From CAWINY01 sp963837635 (lineage in GTDB: Bacteria > Acidobacteriota > Terriglobia > Terriglobales > Acidobacteriaceae), in contig CAWINY010000004.1 of assembly GCA_963837635.1 (NCBI GenBank), forward strand, positions 496,001-560,000: a stretch of 64,000 nucleotides of DNA, read 5' to 3'. This document shows, piece by piece, positions 62,586-64,000 of the stretch; position 1 is the first letter of the stretch; each line of letters begins with the position of its first letter. A model generated the notes under the pieces. The model had not been told where the DNA came from, searched no databases, and saw only the letters and a list, made by a program, of their open reading frames with translations. Made by a program: the position numbers and the translations under genes.

Positions 62586-64000
62586 ATGCGCTTCGTTTCG
62601 CTCATTTGGCTTCTCTTGCTCGCCATTGGCGCGGCGGCGCAGGCCAAGCTCGCGTCGCCGCCGGCCATTACCGATCCTCTGCAAGTCGAGAGCAAGAAGC
62701 GCGAAGTCCCGGACATCCCCGCCGAGAAGGTTTTCGCCACGCGCGATATTGCTGGCGCGGCGCTCTCGCCGGACGGCAAGACGGTAGCGTTTTCCACCAA
62801 TATCAGTGGCCGGCTGAATATCTGGACTGTTCCTGTTGAAGGCGGATGGCCCACGCAACTGACCGTCAGCGACCAGCGCCAGATCAACCCGTTGTGGTCG
62901 CCGAGCGGGAAGTTCATCGCCTATCAGCAGGACAAGGACGGCGACGAGCAGTGGGACATGTACATCGTCTCCGCCTCGGATGGCCAAGTTACGAATCTGA
63001 CGAATACCCCAGCCATTGCCGAGCAGGACGCATCCTGGTCGCCGAACAGCCGCTATCTTGTCTGGGTCGCAAAACCGAAGACCGGCTCGGTGTACGAGGT
63101 GGAGGTCTTCGACATGCTCCTGCGGCGCCGCAAGCCGCTCACGAAAGACACGCCCGTGGGCCTCACGAACGAGCACCCGGTCTGGTCGAAGGATGGCAAG
63201 TGGATCGCCTTCACCCAGGCAAACGCGGACGACACAGATGCCAACGTCTTCGTGGCGGAGGTGGCGACCGGCAAAATCGAGAAACTGACGCAGCATGAAG
63301 GCAAGCAAAGCTTCCGCGTCGCCGCGTGGTCGCCGGACGGCAAGAAGCTGCTGATCTCCTCCAACGGCAAGAACGGCTACCAGAACATCGCGCTGCTCGA
63401 CGTTCCCACCAGGAAGGTCGATTGGATCACAGAGGACCTGTGGGAACTCGAACCTGGATCATTCTCCCCCGACGGAAAACTGCTCACCTTCACCGCCAAC
63501 GTGGACGGCTACCGCGACCTATGCGTCTATAACATCGCCGCCAAGCGTGCAGAAGTATTGGATCTGCCCAAGGGGCAGAACGATATCGCGCAACCGGATA
63601 CGGCCTTCACCAAAGACGGCTCCCACCTGCTCTATCGCCACTCCGGTCCGCGCATGCCGCCCGACGTCTGGGTGTACGACATGGCTTCGCACAGCTCGCG
63701 GCAGGTAACGCATGCCTGGACGGGCGCCATCAATCCGGACGACCTGGTCGAGCCACAGTTGGTCCACTATCCATCGCGCGACGGCAAGTACACCCTCTCG
63801 GCGTTGGTCTACGCGCCCTACAACCAATCGCGCGACCAGAAGGCGCCGGCGATCATGTGGGTCCACGGTGGGCCAAGCTCGCAGAGCGTAGCCGACTTTA
63901 ATCGCGGCACGCAGTTTCTGATCAACAAAGGTTACTTTGTCGTGCAGCCAAATTACCGGGGTTCAACCGGTTACGGCACAAACTTCATGGAATCCAACAG
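62586..64000 (+). CDS. S9 family peptidase (prolyl oligopeptidase-like), cut by window
   Basis: 471 residues visible from ATG 62586. A signal peptide (FVSLIWLLLLAIGAAAQA) precedes a beta-propeller with repeated TolB-like blades (ALSPDGKTVAFSTN, LWSPSGKFIAYQQD, VWSKDGKWIAFTQ, AWSPDGKKLLIS, SFSPDGKLLTFTAN). The hydrolase domain begins with PAIMWVHGGPSSQ (oxyanion region) and PNYRGSTGYGTNF. The catalytic serine lies beyond the window. Secreted dipeptide or oligopeptide hydrolase. TACCTGATACCT words precede the start. Confidence 0.93.
   Translation, partial: MRFVSLIWLLLLAIGAAAQAKLASPPAITDPLQVESKKREVPDIPAEKVFATRDIAGAALSPDGKTVAFSTNISGRLNIWTVPVEGGWPTQLTVSDQRQINPLWSPSGKFIAYQQDKDGDEQWDMYIVSASDGQVTNLTNTPAIAEQDASWSPNSRYLVWVAKPKTGSVYEVEVFDMLLRRRKPLTKDTPVGLTNEHPVWSKDGKWIAFTQANADDTDANVFVAEVATGKIEKLTQHEGKQSFRVAAWSPDGKKLLISSNGKNGYQNIALLDVPTRKVDWITEDLWELEPGSFSPDGKLLTFTANVDGYRDLCVYNIAAKRAEVLDLPKGQNDIAQPDTAFTKDGSHLLYRHSGPRMPPDVWVYDMASHSSRQVTHAWTGAINPDDLVEPQLVHYPSRDGKYTLSALVYAPYNQSRDQKAPAIMWVHGGPSSQSVADFNRGTQFLINKGYFVVQPNYRGSTGYGTNFMESN

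Overview
The window looks like a chromosomal segment of an Acidobacteriota bacterium, probably a soil or subsurface relative of the Terriglobia/Koribacter group. This is inferred from a secreted VWFA protein of the acidobacterial type, a carboxypeptidase-regulatory-like secreted protein, the roughly 60% GC gene style, and intergenic spaces packed with palindromic repeats. No rRNA, tRNA or CRISPR array was recognised. A Gram-negative aerobic-to-facultative lifestyle is suggested by urocanase, an aconitase-family enzyme, 2-oxoacid:ferredoxin oxidoreductase, Moco synthesis, CcdA/TlpA/DsbD-like thiol chemistry, type IV prepilin peptidase and surface-glycan genes.

Layout. 1-9 kb: a DUF374 acyltransferase (cut by the window edge), FmdB-like and zinc-ribbon proteins, a phosphatidyltransferase, hemerythrin, a decayed ABC permease fragment, a GT-C membrane glycosyltransferase behind a truncated GT2, an HD-GYP response regulator and asd. 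9-15 kb: accessory zone with an AT-richer orphan gene, hutU, a MITE-like element, and an IS5-family element sitting inside a membrane-protein gene. 15-21 kb: amrS, then a CoA-transferase/ferredoxin/KorA/KorB-KorC operon. 21-31 kb: PAS histidine kinase and convergent receiver protein, moaD-moaE fusion, VWFA protein, a candidate sRNA with a clear terminator, Hfq-like gene plus suhB, aconitase-family enzyme, ferredoxin. 31-39 kb: recO, glyQ, glyS, a ppdK gene broken by several indels, and a Phd/PIN toxin-antitoxin pair. 39-46 kb: HD-GYP receptor, pilD, a coiled-coil secreted protein, and a DsbD-like/TlpA/CcdA operon. 46-56 kb: transaldolase-like aldolase, FAH hydrolase, a GxxExxY gene inside a pair of inverted repeats, an Fn3 lipoprotein, a RAYT transposase remnant, hslVU, a K+ channel, nnrDE, tsaE, fabI. 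56-64 kb: methyltransferase, second IS copy, GT2, rfbD, second GT-C enzyme, and an S9 peptidase running off the window.

The most unusual theme is the repeat content. Several palindromic families sit between genes, and members of the same or related families appear in frame inside protein-coding genes: the aconitase-family gene, hutU, the ferredoxin and korA tails, the korB-korC junction, and the tail of the orphan gene at 9.5-10 kb. One REP-like family flanks a RAYT remnant, which suggests a mobiliser. A separate class consists of short words repeated head-to-tail on one side and as their complement on the other, forming long hairpins between genes. The GxxExxY gene is bracketed by a 25-bp inverted repeat (24/25 matches) and looks like a mobilisable single-gene cassette.

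Many starts are GTG or TTG, so several genes begin at codons chosen here from Shine-Dalgarno spacing, overlap with the upstream stop, or family alignment from memory. No database search was run.
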